A DNA stretch of 64,000 nucleotides from Diplonema papillatum (Eukaryota; Euglenozoa; Diplonemea; Diplonemida; Diplonemidae): assembly GCA_030068145.1 (NCBI GenBank), contig JAPJBO010000141.1, forward strand, positions 186,001-250,000. The letters run 5' to 3'. A program made the position numbers and the translations under genes. Positions within the stretch are counted from its first letter, which is position 1; each line of letters opens with the position of its first letter. Positions 1-11,529 of the stretch are shown in pieces. The notes under the pieces were generated by a model. It saw only the letters and a list, made by a program, of their open reading frames with translations, was not told where the DNA came from and searched no databases.

Positions 1-395
1 TTCTCCAAAGCCTACGGGGGGCTGCCTGCAATGCTTTTGCGTACCGCGAAACAAATAGGAAGAGGCTGACACGAGATGCGTTACGCGCTCAGCTCCGTTC
101 CAGCTCCTTTTTGTTCTTCGCGTGCACAGGGTATAGACCTCTCTGGGGGTGTTTCCTGTATTAGCACTTTTCGTTGGCTTCGTTTTCTCTTTCATGTGCA
201 ACCGTTGTTCCGGAGATGTTCCCGTCAAGTACAGATGTACTAATAAGAAAACAATTCCCACCGAAACCCACCACTGACGTGGATTGGGCATGCCGCTCTG
301 CGGACAGGCACATGCCTCTCTGTGCGCCATTGCTTGGACAATATTGTGCTCTGCCTGCAGAGTGTGTTCCCCGAAAATGGTTCAGAGCAAAGTCA

Positions 396-530
396 GTTGA
401 AGTATGGCTAAAGATAAAGTGGTGCCACCTGAGAGGGCCCCCAACACTACTATGTAGTCGGTTATCATGAATAGACTACATTGTAGTCGATTGTAGACAT
501 TGTAGTAGCGTTGGCACTCCAGTTAAAAGC
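396..530 (+). repeat. RepD dispersed repeat, deleted copy
   Basis: The segment opens with GTTGAAGTATGGCTAAAGAT and continues into a block with GAATAGACTAC and GTAGCGTTGGC. The same order of blocks recurs at 8589-8838 and 60577-61120, and partly at 16876-17000. This copy lacks the middle of the repeat. No coding potential is evident. Confidence 0.75.
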
Positions 531-540
531 GGTAGCAACT

Positions 541-3218
541 TCGGGACCCGGGCCAAGCCAAAGTGGGCCTAAGTCTTTTTGTCACCAAAAGCCATCAAAC
601 GAGAAGTGGATTCGAGGGTTCCTGTCCTTTCGGGGTACTAACATTCATCTTCGGGCAAGGAAAAGTGGAGGTTAGTCCCTGGTTTCGGGTCAGGAGCTCG
701 TGTGTTGTGTATCCACAGAAAAGGGAGTGTGTTATGGGCAAGCCGCCGCGGCGGCGGAGTTTTTGCTTTATGCGCAGGAACTTATTGGCTGGGTATGCCA
801 GTTCGCAGTGAATTTCGTACTTGGTAAGGCTTGCATCTATTCCCTAGAGATTCTCCTGTACTTCTGATCAGATCGTCGCCATCCGAGCTGCTGGTCACGC
901 ACAGTTTCGAAACGGCTATTTCTCTTGCAGGAGTGGTGTAACGGAACGCGGTGTTGTTCAACGCCGTGCGCCGACCTGCCTTCGTGTGCCAATCTTCCTG
1001 ATTCATACCACACTAGGCATAGTTCTTGCAGAATGGAATGGTGTAAGGATAGGGAAGGAAGAGGAGGAGAAGAGGAGGGGAGTGGGAAGAGCCTGGAGAG
1101 AGAGTCAACTCGATGCGGTGTGGGGACAGGGTTAACTGTCTCGGGAGAGAGTTGAATACTGTGGGTATTTTCCCCCCGCTTATTTTTATTTTCCTTTCCC
1201 CTTCTGTTGGCGGGGGAACTAGTAAACTAGTAAGTGAATGGTACGGGCGAGGGTGGAGCGAACCCAGTCAGTGATGGTGTCGTGCTCGTTGCCCGTGCTA
1301 GTTATTGGCAGGGTGGGACACCCGGGTTGGTGAAGGTCTGTAGACCTTGTGCTGCTTCGTAGCGAAAGACCGCCGTTATGAGACACTTTCTTCCTCTCTC
1401 GCTACGTCGGGGCAGAAGAGTGCAAGTTGATCTTGTGGTCCGTCACGTCTACAATGCAAGGCGTCCTCCATCCCTCCTTCCCAATCCACGCTGATGCGGC
1501 GCCCCACGCGTCTGTGGATCAAGCGACAGGTGAAACCCCGGTGCCCAGACGACGCGATGTCGTGCAGTTAGCGCGTCCTTGCATTCCCTCCCGTTACCGA
1601 TCCGCTATTTCAACTCCGACCTTTCTATTTTCGCAGCAACCAAGAAGCCGGGGGAAAAACGCACCATCAGCCGGCGTGCCTTTCCTTCCGGGAGGTCCCG
1701 TCGCCGTGTGGCAAATGTCGTCGTTGTTTTTTTTTTTTTTTTTTTGCTCGCTGTTTACCTCCTCATATACATGCCTAAGAGGCGTATATGGTGGCATGCT
1801 GGTATGGTGGTATAATACCGTAGTACGTAGATACCACATACTGCGGAGGTGTGTATACTAGCTACCATACCCTCTCAGGATGACCGCACAGGTCGAGATC
1901 ACGAGCTCGTGGACAGGTCGCCGCGGACCTGAAAGCCCTGATTCTTCAATTCACGGTTAACCACGTCAGGACGAACTCCCACTATATAGTGGTAGTTTAC
2001 TCAAGAAAGTTCGCGGGTGTCGAGTTCGGGTGAGAGGCCAAAGAATGGTCGAAAGTGGTCGCCGTTTGCTTCATCGGAAAGATCTGACACAAATGTTTGA
2101 AGTCCTTCATTGGGCAGATACCCTGACCCGAGCTCTGAAAGGATACCTGAGGTTTGCCATGGAGCCCGCCCTTTTCCCGAATTAACTCTCCCCCCTCCGT
2201 CCTTAAGTGGTTAAACGAAGCTAGCACACGAGGTTTGCCTGATCTCGCGCGTGCTTGCCGATACCAGAGAAATGCCCTATCCTTCCTCTCTCTCTGTCTC
2301 GTTCACGTTTTTTTCCTCTCGACGAAGGGTCTCGCCGGCCTCTTCCGCGGCACGGAACATTGGGGCTATCGCTCCCTTTTTTTCCCCTCAGACGTTACAT
2401 GCGCGTGAGCTCAGAGCATGGGTGGGAGCTACGCACGCGTCAATCGCTGGGGAGGAAACGGTGGACTGGTTTAACAGTAAAACTGGCGGGCCGGCTGGAA
2501 GCAATTGTCGACCCACCCCTTTCCTCGCGCGATGACTTTTTCCTCCCGCCCTTTCGTTTTTTTTTGCTCTTTTCCAGCCTTCGAAGTTTGCTGACAGCAC
2601 TGGGAAAATGATGGAATCAGAAATGGTTTATTTTGATTTGCTTCTCTTTTCCACATTGTGAAGCATTGACGCAAAAAAGGTGGCTGGGTGTTGTGCTGTC
2701 GGAAGCCCTTTCCTCCCGCCCTTTCGTTCTATGACACTCCAGGAACTGGAGTCCAAAGTGTACACCCTGGGACAAACGGAGGAGCCTGCGTCGGCCAACA
2801 GTTTTTGGTAGGAACCTCCAACAGTTTAGGACATGAACTACATGGATTAGCCGCCCTAATTTCCCGGGCAGGAACTAAGTAGCCACAAACACAACAGCGA
2901 GACAACAACACGCCACCCGCCCACAGTAAAAATCCAACGGGTAGGCTTTATCGTGGGGTAAGGTGAAGGGGGGAGATATGAGAAGGGGCAGGAAAATGGA
3001 CTGTGGACGAGAAGCAGTGTCCGGACGATCCCTTGTTATCCAAAAAAAACAAACATTACACACGTTCTACAGGTACGTACTACCACACACGTGCACTACA
3101 TGTGGGGGGGAGTCTATGCGTGAGGGAGCGACAGAGTTTGGCGTTCTGCCAGGAAGTCCCATCCCGCGAATGTGTCGCCTTTGGCCCGGAGAAGCAAGAC
3201 AACACAGTGTGTCACGGG
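541..3218. other. Intergenic, no gene recognised
   Basis: Only short frames without recognisable protein character occur here. There is a T-run near 1727-1746, followed by a small palindromic stretch around TGGTATAATACC near 1800-1850. The thymine-rich frames give phenylalanine-rich translations and were not called. Confidence 0.6.
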
Positions 3219-3224
3219 ATATAC

Positions 3225-3437
3225 CATGCAGGGTCAAAACCTTGTGTCTTTTTGGAAATGGCCAAAACTTTTCTTCCAGAAAAAAATTGGGGTTTTTGAA
3301 TTTTGAAATTTTGGAACAAACCCTGCGGTAATCTTTGATGAAGTTGAGCAAAATTTTTTTTTTTCCAAATTTTTTTTTAGGGGTCCATCGGCTCCGCGGC
3401 AGCGTTTTGAAAAGACACAAGGTTTCGACCCTGCATG
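3225..3437. mobile_element. RepG short terminal-inverted-repeat element (MITE-like)
   Basis: The ends are inverted copies of CATGCAGGGTCAAAACCTTG, continuing for about 29 bp with two mismatches. The element is 213 bp, with A/T-rich internal tracts. The same ends bound a much larger element at 21503-23327, so this looks like an internally deleted derivative. ATA triplets flank both ends and may be a target-site duplication. It encodes nothing recognisable. Confidence 0.7.
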
Positions 3438-3693
3438 ATACGGTCCTCAATAGGGGTCCCTTATCCACGATATGTTACCCCATGCGGGTGTCGCCTTCCC
3501 CGTGGTAGTGCCACCGCACCCCCAAAGTAGTGCGTTCGAGGGGGGCGACACTAATATGGGGTGAAAAATTTGGTTTGATGTTTAGGTTGGGAGTTAGAGG
3601 TCGTCCTCTTCTTGGTACCCCTTTTGAAGTAAACGGACAGAAATCCAGAAAGAACGAGGACACGACAGGCGCGATTGTAATCGACAAAAAAGA

Positions 3694-3730
3694 TGTGTGC
3701 GTGCGTGTGTGTGTGTGTGTGTGTTGTGTG
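3694..3730. repeat. GT microsatellite
   Basis: An imperfect TG/GTGC dinucleotide run. Frames across it on the minus strand give threonine/histidine-rich translations that are artefacts. Confidence 0.9.
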
Positions 3731-4096
3731 AAGGACAAGAGACGCGCGTGAGGGAAGACAAAGAATCGTACGGTCGCTCTTGACAGATAGAGGGTGCTTG
3801 TATTCTTTGTTTTTTTCCCACGATACTGGAGGGTCGGTTCTGCTGTAGGATGCGTTCGGTCTTCCGACTCCCGCAACCGCGAGCATTTGCATACTTTTAA
3901 GAAATGATAACGCCTGCCTCCTTGTGGCAGTACTCCCCTTGCCGAATTGGGTCAAAAGAAAGGCAGACTTGGTGGATACGTAGAAAGACACGTAGATCAC
4001 GTGGAATGACGCGGCTTAGCATTCACCAGCAAGGAAATCCAATGACGCAACGAAGCCAACCAGCATGTGCAGCTATGCCGCGTGAATGGTCGAACC

Positions 4097-4222
4097 GAGT
4101 GTTGAATAATACCGCTTTGAGAAATCACTCGATTTGTCGAAATGAATACTAAAACAGATCCGGGGAGGCCCGAGTCCTGTGTCGAACAGCAGCAGGATCA
4201 AATGATGGTATTTTTTTTTTTT
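4097..4222 (+). repeat. Dispersed repeat shared with 19869-19965
   Basis: Both places carry GAATAATA, then TCGATTTGTCGAA, then GCAGGATCAA, then a TGGTA block running into T's, in the same order. The copy near 19.9 kb is bounded by an inverted TAAAGGG/GGTCGAA pair (about 19857 and 19990), which suggests a small inverted-repeat element. It abuts the hAT-like element at 4235. Confidence 0.5.
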
Positions 4223-4234
4223 TTACAAGCAGAC

Positions 4235-4930
4235 CAGGGGTTAAGTTAGGATTTTCTTTTTAGCTCTATTCCCGGTTTTCCCGGTTTTTGCCTGTCAGCG
4301 CTGCACTGCGGTTCGGACGCGTTCCCGGCCCTCATTCGCATCCCCGGGGCCACGTTTCCGGCCTGCGGCGGCATCGGCCTTCGGCCGCGCCTCCTTGCCC
4401 TACACATGTACCCGCCATTTCACCAGCGATGCTGCAACGTGGTAACACCATGCCGCTGCGCCCAAGCGTGCCCGCTCAGTTGCAAAACAGAGAACGGGAG
4501 AAGCCTACAGGTGCAACAAGTAAACTGCAAGTCAGGGGAGGAAACAGCAGAGACCCAAACAGGGAGGTAGACGATGGCTTCGGAATCTTTGTTTACGTGT
4601 AGCAATACCGCTGGTCATCAGATCCACCAGCTCTTTTCACAACTCTTTCTCAGGGTCATGGCGTGTTCTTGGGCAGCTTTGAGGTCTTCGAGAGACGTAT
4701 ATGCAAGCTTTCTTTCCCCAGAAGTAAAGGTCTCTACGTACGAGGAAAGAACGTCATTTGGAATGCCATCCGCGGTGCAGAGTAGTTGTGCACTGCAGCA
4801 GTGCAGTGTAGTAGTGAACAAGCCGGTTCCGGGCTGGGGCGAATTCCACTTTTTTTTTTTTTTTTCCAAAACCGGGTTTAGCCGAAAGCCGGTTTTGGAA
4901 ACCGGAAAACCGGCCCTAACTTAAACCCTG
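4235..4930. mobile_element. Non-autonomous hAT-like element with 7-bp target duplication
   Basis: The left end CAGGGGTTAAGTTAGG and the right end (inverted: CAGGGTTTAAGTTAGGG) form terminal inverted repeats starting with the CAGGG typical of hAT elements. AGCAGAC occurs directly outside both ends (4228-4234 and 4931-4937). Subterminal regions are rich in CCGG/GGTTTT motifs, as in the hAT element at 23611. hAT elements normally give 8 bp; here 7 bp match exactly. The 696-bp body has no transposase-like frame. A degraded relative lies at 14440-14918. Confidence 0.65.
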
Positions 4931-5960
4931 AGCAGACGCGTGCAGGCCTTATGCAGCCCATTTCTCCTCCGACTCGACACCAAGCCCACTTTCTCTGGTG
5001 GGTCTTAATGCAGGGGGGGTCCGGGGGGCACCGCCCCCCGGGAGACGGTACGGTACATGGAACTTCGGTTTCTGTTTTGTTCGGAGCCTGTAACAGGAAA
5101 CTGATGCCTAGTTACAGGCCTCTGGCGAAAATTCGAAATATTGTAGAGTAGGGCACCGCCCCCTGGGAGACGGCACGGTACATGGTGCCTCAGAATCTGA
5201 TGTCCTGGCTAAGGAAGGACCTTCTGCAGCCAGTGTTCTCCTCCAGAAGACACCTAGCCTGCTGTTGATTGTTCTGATGAAGGTCTCACCCTTCTTCTGC
5301 AGCACAGCTACTGACGGACCCGCTTTGAGAATCCTGGAGTCCGGCATGTGTGCCGTTTATTTACGGGATACCTGTCGGCTTCCACCAAGGTAGGCACTCT
5401 CACACCTCGATACCGGACCAACCACAAACGCAACAAGAAGACGACAAAAACCTTCTTTTCGTGAAAGGATGGCCATGCCGGATTTGGAATGAAAGTTCGC
5501 TTGGAACTCCAACATTTTTATAACGCCACCTTCGCTTCCGAGGGACGATCAGTTTTGTGTTTCCGACGTTTTTTTTTTTTTTTTCTCTTTCAGAGGGTCA
5601 ACCAGGTTTTCCGGCAAAACTGGTTTCGAACCAGAAAACACCTCCAAGCACCCTTGGTTTTAACCCAATGCCGGTCGGGGAAACCCGGCTGGCTGAATCC
5701 CTGATTCTGGGAACCGACCCGGATCAGCACGCAAAATGAAACCAACAAAAAAGGGAAAAACACGGTCGACGGGGCAGGTCTTGGGACCGTACGAACAGGC
5801 TTGGACAGATAGCCACGCCGTTTCTATTTGAGTGAAAGTTCGCTTCCGGAAACGCCGGGTACTCGAAGTCCCGCAGGCGACCTTCGATATTGAAATCGTG
5901 CCCATTCACCTGCCCTCCCTGAAAGCGACGTCAGCTCGATTGCGGCGAATACACTCGGGC
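4931..5960. other. Intergenic with small duplications and two RepA fragments
   Basis: A GC-rich block (CACCGCCCC..GGGAGACGG followed by ACGGTACATGG) occurs twice, near 5030-5065 and 5155-5190. RepA-like starts (GAAAGTTCGCTT) lie near 5490 and 5832. A T-run sits at 5570-5584. No gene is recognised. Confidence 0.5.
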
Positions 5961-5964
5961 GGCA

Positions 5965-5997
5965 GACGCTACCCACCTCGTCCAGGTGGGTAGCGTC
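5965..5997. repeat. Perfect 14-bp hairpin
   Basis: GACGCTACCCACCT and its exact reverse complement are separated by five bases (CGTCC). A weaker second copy of the surrounding sequence (ACCTCGTCCAGGTGG.AGCGTCACC) occurs near 16347-16375, so the hairpin belongs to a short dispersed repeat. Confidence 0.8.
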
Positions 5998-6139
5998 ACC
6001 TTCCCGTTGCGAGCTTGCCGGCTGTGGTGCTTGCGCAATCCAGGGCGATGACTGTGGCTGGTCTTTGAAAGGGCTGTCTTGATGTTACTTTGATTACTCA
6101 CACTACCCGGGAGTCTAATCCGAAACAATTACGCTCTAC

Positions 6140-6186
6140 AAGGCTGATGCAGACTATATCGCCACAGATTCTTTGCATTCTAACCC
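6140..6186 (-). repeat. RepE dispersed repeat
   Basis: On the minus strand this reads GTTAGAATGCAAAGAATCTG and then a short GCGATA..TGCATC block. Other copies are at 13590, 13812 and 14084 (plus), 57300-57430 (plus) and 60428-60470 (minus). In the better copies GGCGAT and ATCGCC can pair to form a small hairpin. Confidence 0.7.
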
Positions 6187-6555
6187 AGACTACAAGGTTC
6201 GGCAACGTTGTATCGGCGGGGTGAATAGGCTCAATGAATATCTATGTAGCGTTATCTTTCTCTTTCTTTGTGAGGGTGGAGAGGTGTGCATAACGCAACT
6301 TACTACTTCTCCTTTCTTTCAGAAAATACCGCTCACCCAGTCTCCTGGGTCTGCTTCGCACTTTAAAGGGGGAGGTACGAACCGCGTAATGGGACTTATG
6401 CTCTACATTCTTTCTGTGTCTGATTTGTGTGTTAAAAACAAAACGGCCAAAGGACTCTCCTTCGGCGGGGAGACAGGCATGCGCACAAAGAATCTTGAAA
6501 GAAGGGAGAAACATAGGAACGAACGGCAACCCGTGACGGGTGTGCAGCTTGTTTT

Positions 6556-6675
6556 AGAGTGAAGGTTCGCTTCAAACACCGGGGTTTTAGAGTCTCCGGG
6601 TGATTTGAGGCAACATGGGAAGATGTCCTTTGTGCACACTAGGGTGGTGGTTACACAAGGTGAGTATTTGTGTGT
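6556..6675 (+). repeat. RepA dispersed repeat
   Basis: The copy starts TTTTAGAGTGAAGGTTCGCTT, then TCTCCGGGTGA, then GGGAAGAT.TCCTTTGTG, and reaches GGTTACACAAGGTGAGT. Most better RepA copies start at a T-run followed by AG. Read on the minus strand, this would be an A-tailed retroposon 3' end. Read on the plus strand, it resembles a 3' splice acceptor, and the far end here (AAG/GTGAGT) resembles a 5' splice donor. Confidence 0.75.
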
Positions 6676-6729
6676 ACATGTGTTGTTAATCGTTAGTGGT
6701 TTCGGCCACTATCCACACACCTTACATAC

Positions 6730-6992
6730 ACGGTGAACACCAGCAACTTTTGCTCGAGCTAAAGTCCGGCCTCAAGTGCGGGTGTGACCACACCCGGAAA
6801 TAGGGTGTGCAATAGGGTGTGAAATAGGGTGTGAAATAGGGTGTGAAATAGGGTGTGCAAACCCTATTTCCGGGTGGGCACACCCTATTTGACACCCTAT
6901 TTCACCCTATTGCACACCCTATTTCCGGGTGTGGTCACACCCGCTCTTGAGGCCGGACTTTAGCTCGAGCAAACGTTGCTGGTGTTCACCGT
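6730..6992. repeat. Large foldback (inverted repeat), about 120-bp arms
   Basis: The left arm starts CGGTGAACACCAGCAAC and the right arm is its near-perfect reverse complement. Both contain TTGCTCGAGCTAAAGTCCGG, GCGGGTGTGACCACACCC and several 12-bp AATAGGGTGTGA units. The first 80 or so paired bases differ at only a few positions. The structure can extrude as a cruciform or give a long RNA hairpin. No protein frame is supported. Confidence 0.85.
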
Positions 6993-7056
6993 ACACTTCA
7001 GTTCGCTCGCTCCGTGGTTCGAAGGACGCGGTGCAGATGGACGCAGTGTTGAGCCA

Positions 7057-7180
7057 TACACGGTGAACTCCAGCAGCTTTTGCTCGAGAAAGTCCGGCCC
7101 CAAGTGCGGGTGTGACCACACCCGGGAATAGGGTGTGCACACCCTATTTCACGCCCTATTTGCGGGTGTGGCACACCGCA
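7057..7180. repeat. Partial second copy of the 7-kb foldback
   Basis: It repeats CGGTGAACTCCAGCAGC, TTTTGCTCGAG, AAAGTCCGGCC and GCGGGTGTGACCACACCC, then folds on AATAGGGTGTG/CACACCCTATT. It is a shorter member of the foldback family at 6730-6992; a distant relative lies at 44052-44235. Confidence 0.7.
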
Positions 7181-7806
7181 AATAGGCGTCTTCTTGCCCA
7201 AAAGATCAACTCCAGCTTCTGGAGAAATTTAGGGCTAACGAGAACTCCAGGTGGAGTGAAATGCTTGCTTGCAGGTCTCAAAGATTGGTGGTTACACGAG
7301 GTACGAGTACCGGTGTGCTATTGCGGTGTGTTTTAAGAGTTTTTAAGAGCCCCTGGTTGGCCACAGAGGCTGTTCTGAAGAGGGGCAGTGTTTAGCGTTT
7401 CGGCAGAATCCTGTCTCTGTACGTTGGACTCGATGCTAGCAGCATGTCTTCTTCGAGGGAATGCGGGATTTCTTCTTTTCCTTTTCCACTCTTTTCAATT
7501 CTTTGTCGGCAGCTTCTTTCTATAGAACCGTAGTTCAATGTTTGGGCAGAAGTGTATTGTGTAAGTTTCGTTTCCACTCCGGGGGAATCCAAAATGTGTC
7601 GCATTGGCAGTGTGGGCAAATTCGACGGATCTTGGAGGGGAAACATAGTGTACGCTGTATCTGATCACCACGGATGCACACAAGAGCAATCGTTCACCAC
7701 CTGACAAAGTGGTACAATCTTACGTGCGGCAGTCGCTTGTCAGGACGGCCACGTAGAGCTCGGATCAGAAGTTGGATCGACCAACCGCCCATCCTAGCTG
7801 TCAGTT
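7181..7806. other. Intergenic; RepA fragment only
   Basis: GATTGGTGGTTACACGAGGT near 7285 is the distal part of RepA. Nothing else is recognised. Confidence 0.5.
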
Positions 7807-7990
7807 ATTGCAGTTCACTGAGGAAATAGGAGCAAGCCGCCTGCTAGATGAGCACGACCACCACGAATCGACACCAGGAGAATTCGGGTGGAGCTGGCTT
7901 CTACGACTAGTACTATTCCGGTAAAACGGTAGCACTCCTGAACTAGCCCGAACCAACAGGATCAAAGAATGCCAGTCACACCTTCCCAAT
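7807..7990 (+). repeat. RepM dispersed repeat, copy 1
   Basis: Clearly homologous to 42755-42930. Shared blocks include GCAGTT.ACTGA.GAATAGGAGCAAG, CTAGATGAGCAC, TATTCCGGTAAA and CTGAACTAGCCCGAACCAAC. Frames in both copies are short and differ, so a non-coding repeat is more likely than a gene. Confidence 0.75.
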
Positions 7991-8588
7991 TATTTTTGAT
8001 CACTTGCAGTTCACTTGTGGTAGGCCCACATTTGTCCCACCTCAAACACTTCGTTGCCACAGTCAGGACAGAGACAACAGGTGAAAAGATGATAAGCTTT
8101 ACCCGGACCTTCACTCGTTTTCAACAAGACTAAACGAGAGCGACTGTCTGCTCTCGATTTACTCACATGAAACGCGACGCCGTCACTGTCCAGGCGGTGA
8201 ACAAGTGCACTATGAGTGTCTTGAGTGTCGGTAGAGTCAGCGGTGGGAGCTAAAAGTTCCCACTGGGGAAGGAGAAAAAAGCAACGTCTGGGACGAAGCG
8301 GACATCTGTGTGCTCTGGGTGGTAGAAAAGGTGGCCAAAAGCGGCCTACTCAGAGACTGCAGCCTGCACGGCAGAAAAGAGGGTCCCGGTGTGTCTCGAT
8401 GGTCTTTGGTTGCACTTGGGCGACGGAAGGAAGACATGACTAAGCCCGAGGCTCCTACGTCGTGACGAAGATAGAAGGCAAGGTTGTTTCTTTTTTCGAA
8501 ACGGGACGCGAGTGGTGTGTGGGTGTGGGTACGAGTGGGAGGTTGCGCTACGTGTTGCTCACCCAGGAGGAATGTGTGCAACCAAGAC
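7991..8588. other. Intergenic, no gene recognised
   Basis: Only short frames occur, with no domain motifs. Confidence 0.5.
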
Positions 8589-8838
8589 GGTTGAAGTATG
8601 GCTAAAGATACAGAGGTATCGCCCTGAGGGGGGTAATATCAGGGCCGCTCACGTGATAAAGCCGTCAAGCAATGGGAACTTTTAAGTAACTTTTAAACAC
8701 ACGGACCACACGGATCAGCATGCACTGCCGTTAAAAGAAAGCAGCGGCTGCCGGCTTATCCCGTGACCCCTTTTATATGAAGTTGGTTCATGAATAGACT
8801 ACAGTGTAGAAAGAGTAGCGTTGGCGAAAGCGGAGTCC
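8589..8838 (+). repeat. RepD dispersed repeat, fullest copy
   Basis: It starts GGTTGAAGTATGGCTAAAGA and carries an internal inverted repeat: CACGTGATAAAGCCG near 8651 pairs imperfectly with CGGCTTATCCCGTG near 8752. It ends in GAATAGACTAC...GTAGCGTTGGC. The copy at 60577 shares all blocks but has about 306 bp inserted. The internal pairing suggests a structured RNA or a foldback origin. Confidence 0.8.
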
Positions 8839-11216
8839 AGACTCAAAGGCTGATATGAGAGTTCACGTGTTCTGGGAATAACATGTTATCAATAACGATG
8901 TTAAGTCACTTGTGCTTTCCATAACAAGCGGGGTGTATCCCTCGTCACACTCGGGTGCTTCTGCAGCACCTTTAGCACCCTACTACTACGGCTACGACCC
9001 CCCCCTCTTCCTTCTCTCCCACCCGATTGTGGCTGGGGGGGTATGCTTACAAGGCATCACTCACCCGCCCGTTCATAGAGCACAGGTCTTGATGGGCGGA
9101 CTCGTGTGGCCGGACTGGCAACGCACCGAACAACACCCTAAGCTCGCCAAGGGTGCCGTTGGCCGTTGACAAGACTGGGTCCGAGTTCAAGTTCGCTTTT
9201 CTCGCTTTCGCCGCATTTTCCTTTCGTTCTTGTTTCTGTTTCTTCTTTTTGCCAGTTTTCTCGCACAGGCCGTGGCCCCCATGCACTAGGCAAGGCATGC
9301 ATATGCGCCTGCTCTAATAAGAAGGGGAGGCGGAGGTGATCGTTGGAGACGAGGATGACGAAAGCGCAAGAATTTCACTCCACGGCGTGATCTTCACACC
9401 CGTTGGTTTCGGATACGCCAAAACCCCCAACTTTTGGAGAGAACAAAAAAACACGGGGGAAAACATACTTTTCGTTGGTGGTCTTTGCCATTATCCACGT
9501 TCCCTACATACAGTATGCCCCTCAGCATGTTTGCATTGCGCCTACCAAAGCGCTGGATCGTCGTTAGGTATAGCTCCTGTAATAAGCGCCTCAATGCACG
9601 ACTTCGTGTCTCTTCCGTTCTTTCGAAGAGTGCCGGTTTAAGGAACCGGAATTGTAGGGGTTGCCAGTGGGGGTGCATGCAGGAGGATACGGGCGGGATT
9701 GTTGCGCATGGCAAGTGACTTCTCACTCCGTCGTGAACCCGGATTGGTGTTCCCGAGCAGCTGGCGGCTGGTGGTGACTTCTCCTTGTTCTCGCCATTCT
9801 GCGAGCTTAAACGAGCATCCAACCACTTTTTCTGGATTTCCGGAGCGTTATTGGGCCCCCTTGGTGGTGGGTCAGTTTTGACGACCCCCGTTTCTTTCGG
9901 CAAAGAGGGTCCTTTATGGCCCCACGGCTGGCCGGTACCGGGGCGAAACCCGCACACCGCGGGGGTAGGAGAAAGTAGAAAAGGAAACTAAAAAGTCTCC
10001 GGTGAAGCAAGTGAAGCCCTCGTCCCCCTAATTAGGGCTGGCAACGGCTTCACCAGCTTCATGTCGCAAGACACCATTGTCACCCATGGTCCACTGACGC
10101 TTGGGTGCCAATGCGTTGTCCGGAAAGGCTTCATTTCGTGCACGTGAGCTGGAAACCCGACAATAGCCATTTTGGCCATTTCTTGAATGGTTGGTACCAC
10201 CTAGGTCGCTGTTGAGCTATTCACAAAGTCCCTGAGGGGGGGGGTTCTCCAATTACTATTTCTTTTCGGTCAGGAAAAAAAAAAAAAGAAACAAGAATTA
10301 TGGGTGAGAATCGGATGGTTTTCCTCTGCAGGATGCTCGGAGAAGCCGACCTAGCAGAAGAAGTAAGAACTTCGTGTCGCAGCTCTTTTTTTTTGGCGGG
10401 TAGAGAAAAGAGGGGGTGGCATGTATTATTCGCTCTTTCTCACGGAAGCGGGAATGAAGTCGGCCTGCTTTAGTATGTCAAGCTTCCGACGCCCCGCAGT
10501 CGTAAGCAGCATAAAGTCAAGCTCCCCTCCGCAGTATTTACATACTTTCAAAACAAAGAAACGGCGTCACTTTGGACGGATCAGTAGTAGAGGGGGGGGG
10601 GGGACCGCATGAGAGCCGCAGCAGCCCGTGAAATAGCGGGGGCAGGGCCTTGTCTCCACCGCCCATTTCTTACTAGAGGGGAGTTCTTTTGGTATTGGTA
10701 CGGGTTTGGAGAAATAAGGGTAAGAAGGTGTTGAAGGAATTGTGGGGATCACCGTCAGTCTGTTAACTTGGGGGAGAGGGGAAATCTCACGCGAAGCACA
10801 AGTAAATGACGTTGGGGGTGTTTTTACCAGGAAGAATATTTTTAACTACAGGAAAAGCACTTGGAATTCACTTGTAAATGATGTTTTACAAGTGACTTGC
10901 AAGTGGGGGTTTACTAGTTCACTAGTGAAGTTCATTTACTAACGCGTCGTGCCTCCTAGACATGTTGAATGTCAGCGGCAAGTCTTTTTTGAAGAAATAA
11001 ATGGAAAAGAAACGAACAGTTTTGCTTGTGCGTATGCGCTATCACCTGTTTTGGTAATTCCCCTACGCTGCCAAACGTCACTTTTTGATCATGACAACCG
11101 CGGTTGTTACCAATACCGACCGCAAACCCCCCCCACTACCAAAGACCGGCGCAGCTCCGTTTTGTTTGTGCGCGCCGGTTGATCGTTCCACTGTTACCTG
11201 TGTCTTTTTATTGTCA
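8839..11216. other. Intergenic with repeat fragments
   Basis: A RepA distal fragment lies near 9475-9535 (TTGCCATTATCCACGTTCCC type). Small inverted repeats occur at 10860-10930 (CTTGTAAATGATGTTTTACAAG). Frames of up to 187 codons on the minus strand near 9394-9957 cross the RepA fragment and lack protein-like features. Confidence 0.5.
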
Positions 11217-11300
11217 GGAATTCCGATCAAACACCAAAACACGCTGCCGGCATCTTTTGATGCCTGCAACCATTGAAGGGCAACCCGCAAGATTGTTAGT
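11217..11300 (+). repeat. RepJ dispersed repeat
   Basis: Blocks GATCAAACACCAAAACACGC, TGCCTGCAACCATTGAAGGG and CAACCCGCAAGATTGTTAGT recur at 18687-18772, 41835-41922, 44388-44480 and partly at 16551-16615. Here it abuts RepB directly. Confidence 0.75.
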
Positions 11301-11306
11301 ACGCAG

Positions 11307-11526
11307 AAATACTCGAGGGGCTGCCTTGTGCTTACTTTGAAGGAGGCTAGAGGGGGAGAAAACAATACAACCACAAACTGGGTCGTTTTTGTTGAGCGCT
11401 TACGCCCGCCACTGAACCCAGATTCACCTGTGTTTCGTGTGGGCTACAGCACATTTACCTCCTTTGATCGTTTGCAGCTGGCAGCCTCCTCAAGTATTTC
11501 CTACAAAGCAGGTGCTTTTATACAAA
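11307..11526 (+). repeat. RepB element, plus orientation
   Basis: It starts AAATACTCGAGGGGCTGCC, and about 190 bp later carries the inverted match GGCAGCCTCCTCAAGTATTT followed by CTACAAAGCAGGTGCTT. Shared core blocks are GGAGGCTAGAGGGGGAGAAA, TACGCCCGCCACTGAACCC and TTCGTGTGGGCTACAGCAC. The inverted ends suggest a MITE. At least ten copies occur in this window, in both orientations. Confidence 0.85.
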
Positions 11527-11529
11527 AAG

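Noticed and set aside
5565-5740. Possible hAT-like element with CAG ends
   Set aside because: End similarity is weak (CAGAGGGTCAACC against CAGGGATTCAGCC) and no target duplication is visible.
9394-9957. 187-codon minus-strand frame
   Set aside because: It crosses a RepA fragment and shows no domain or compositional sign of coding.
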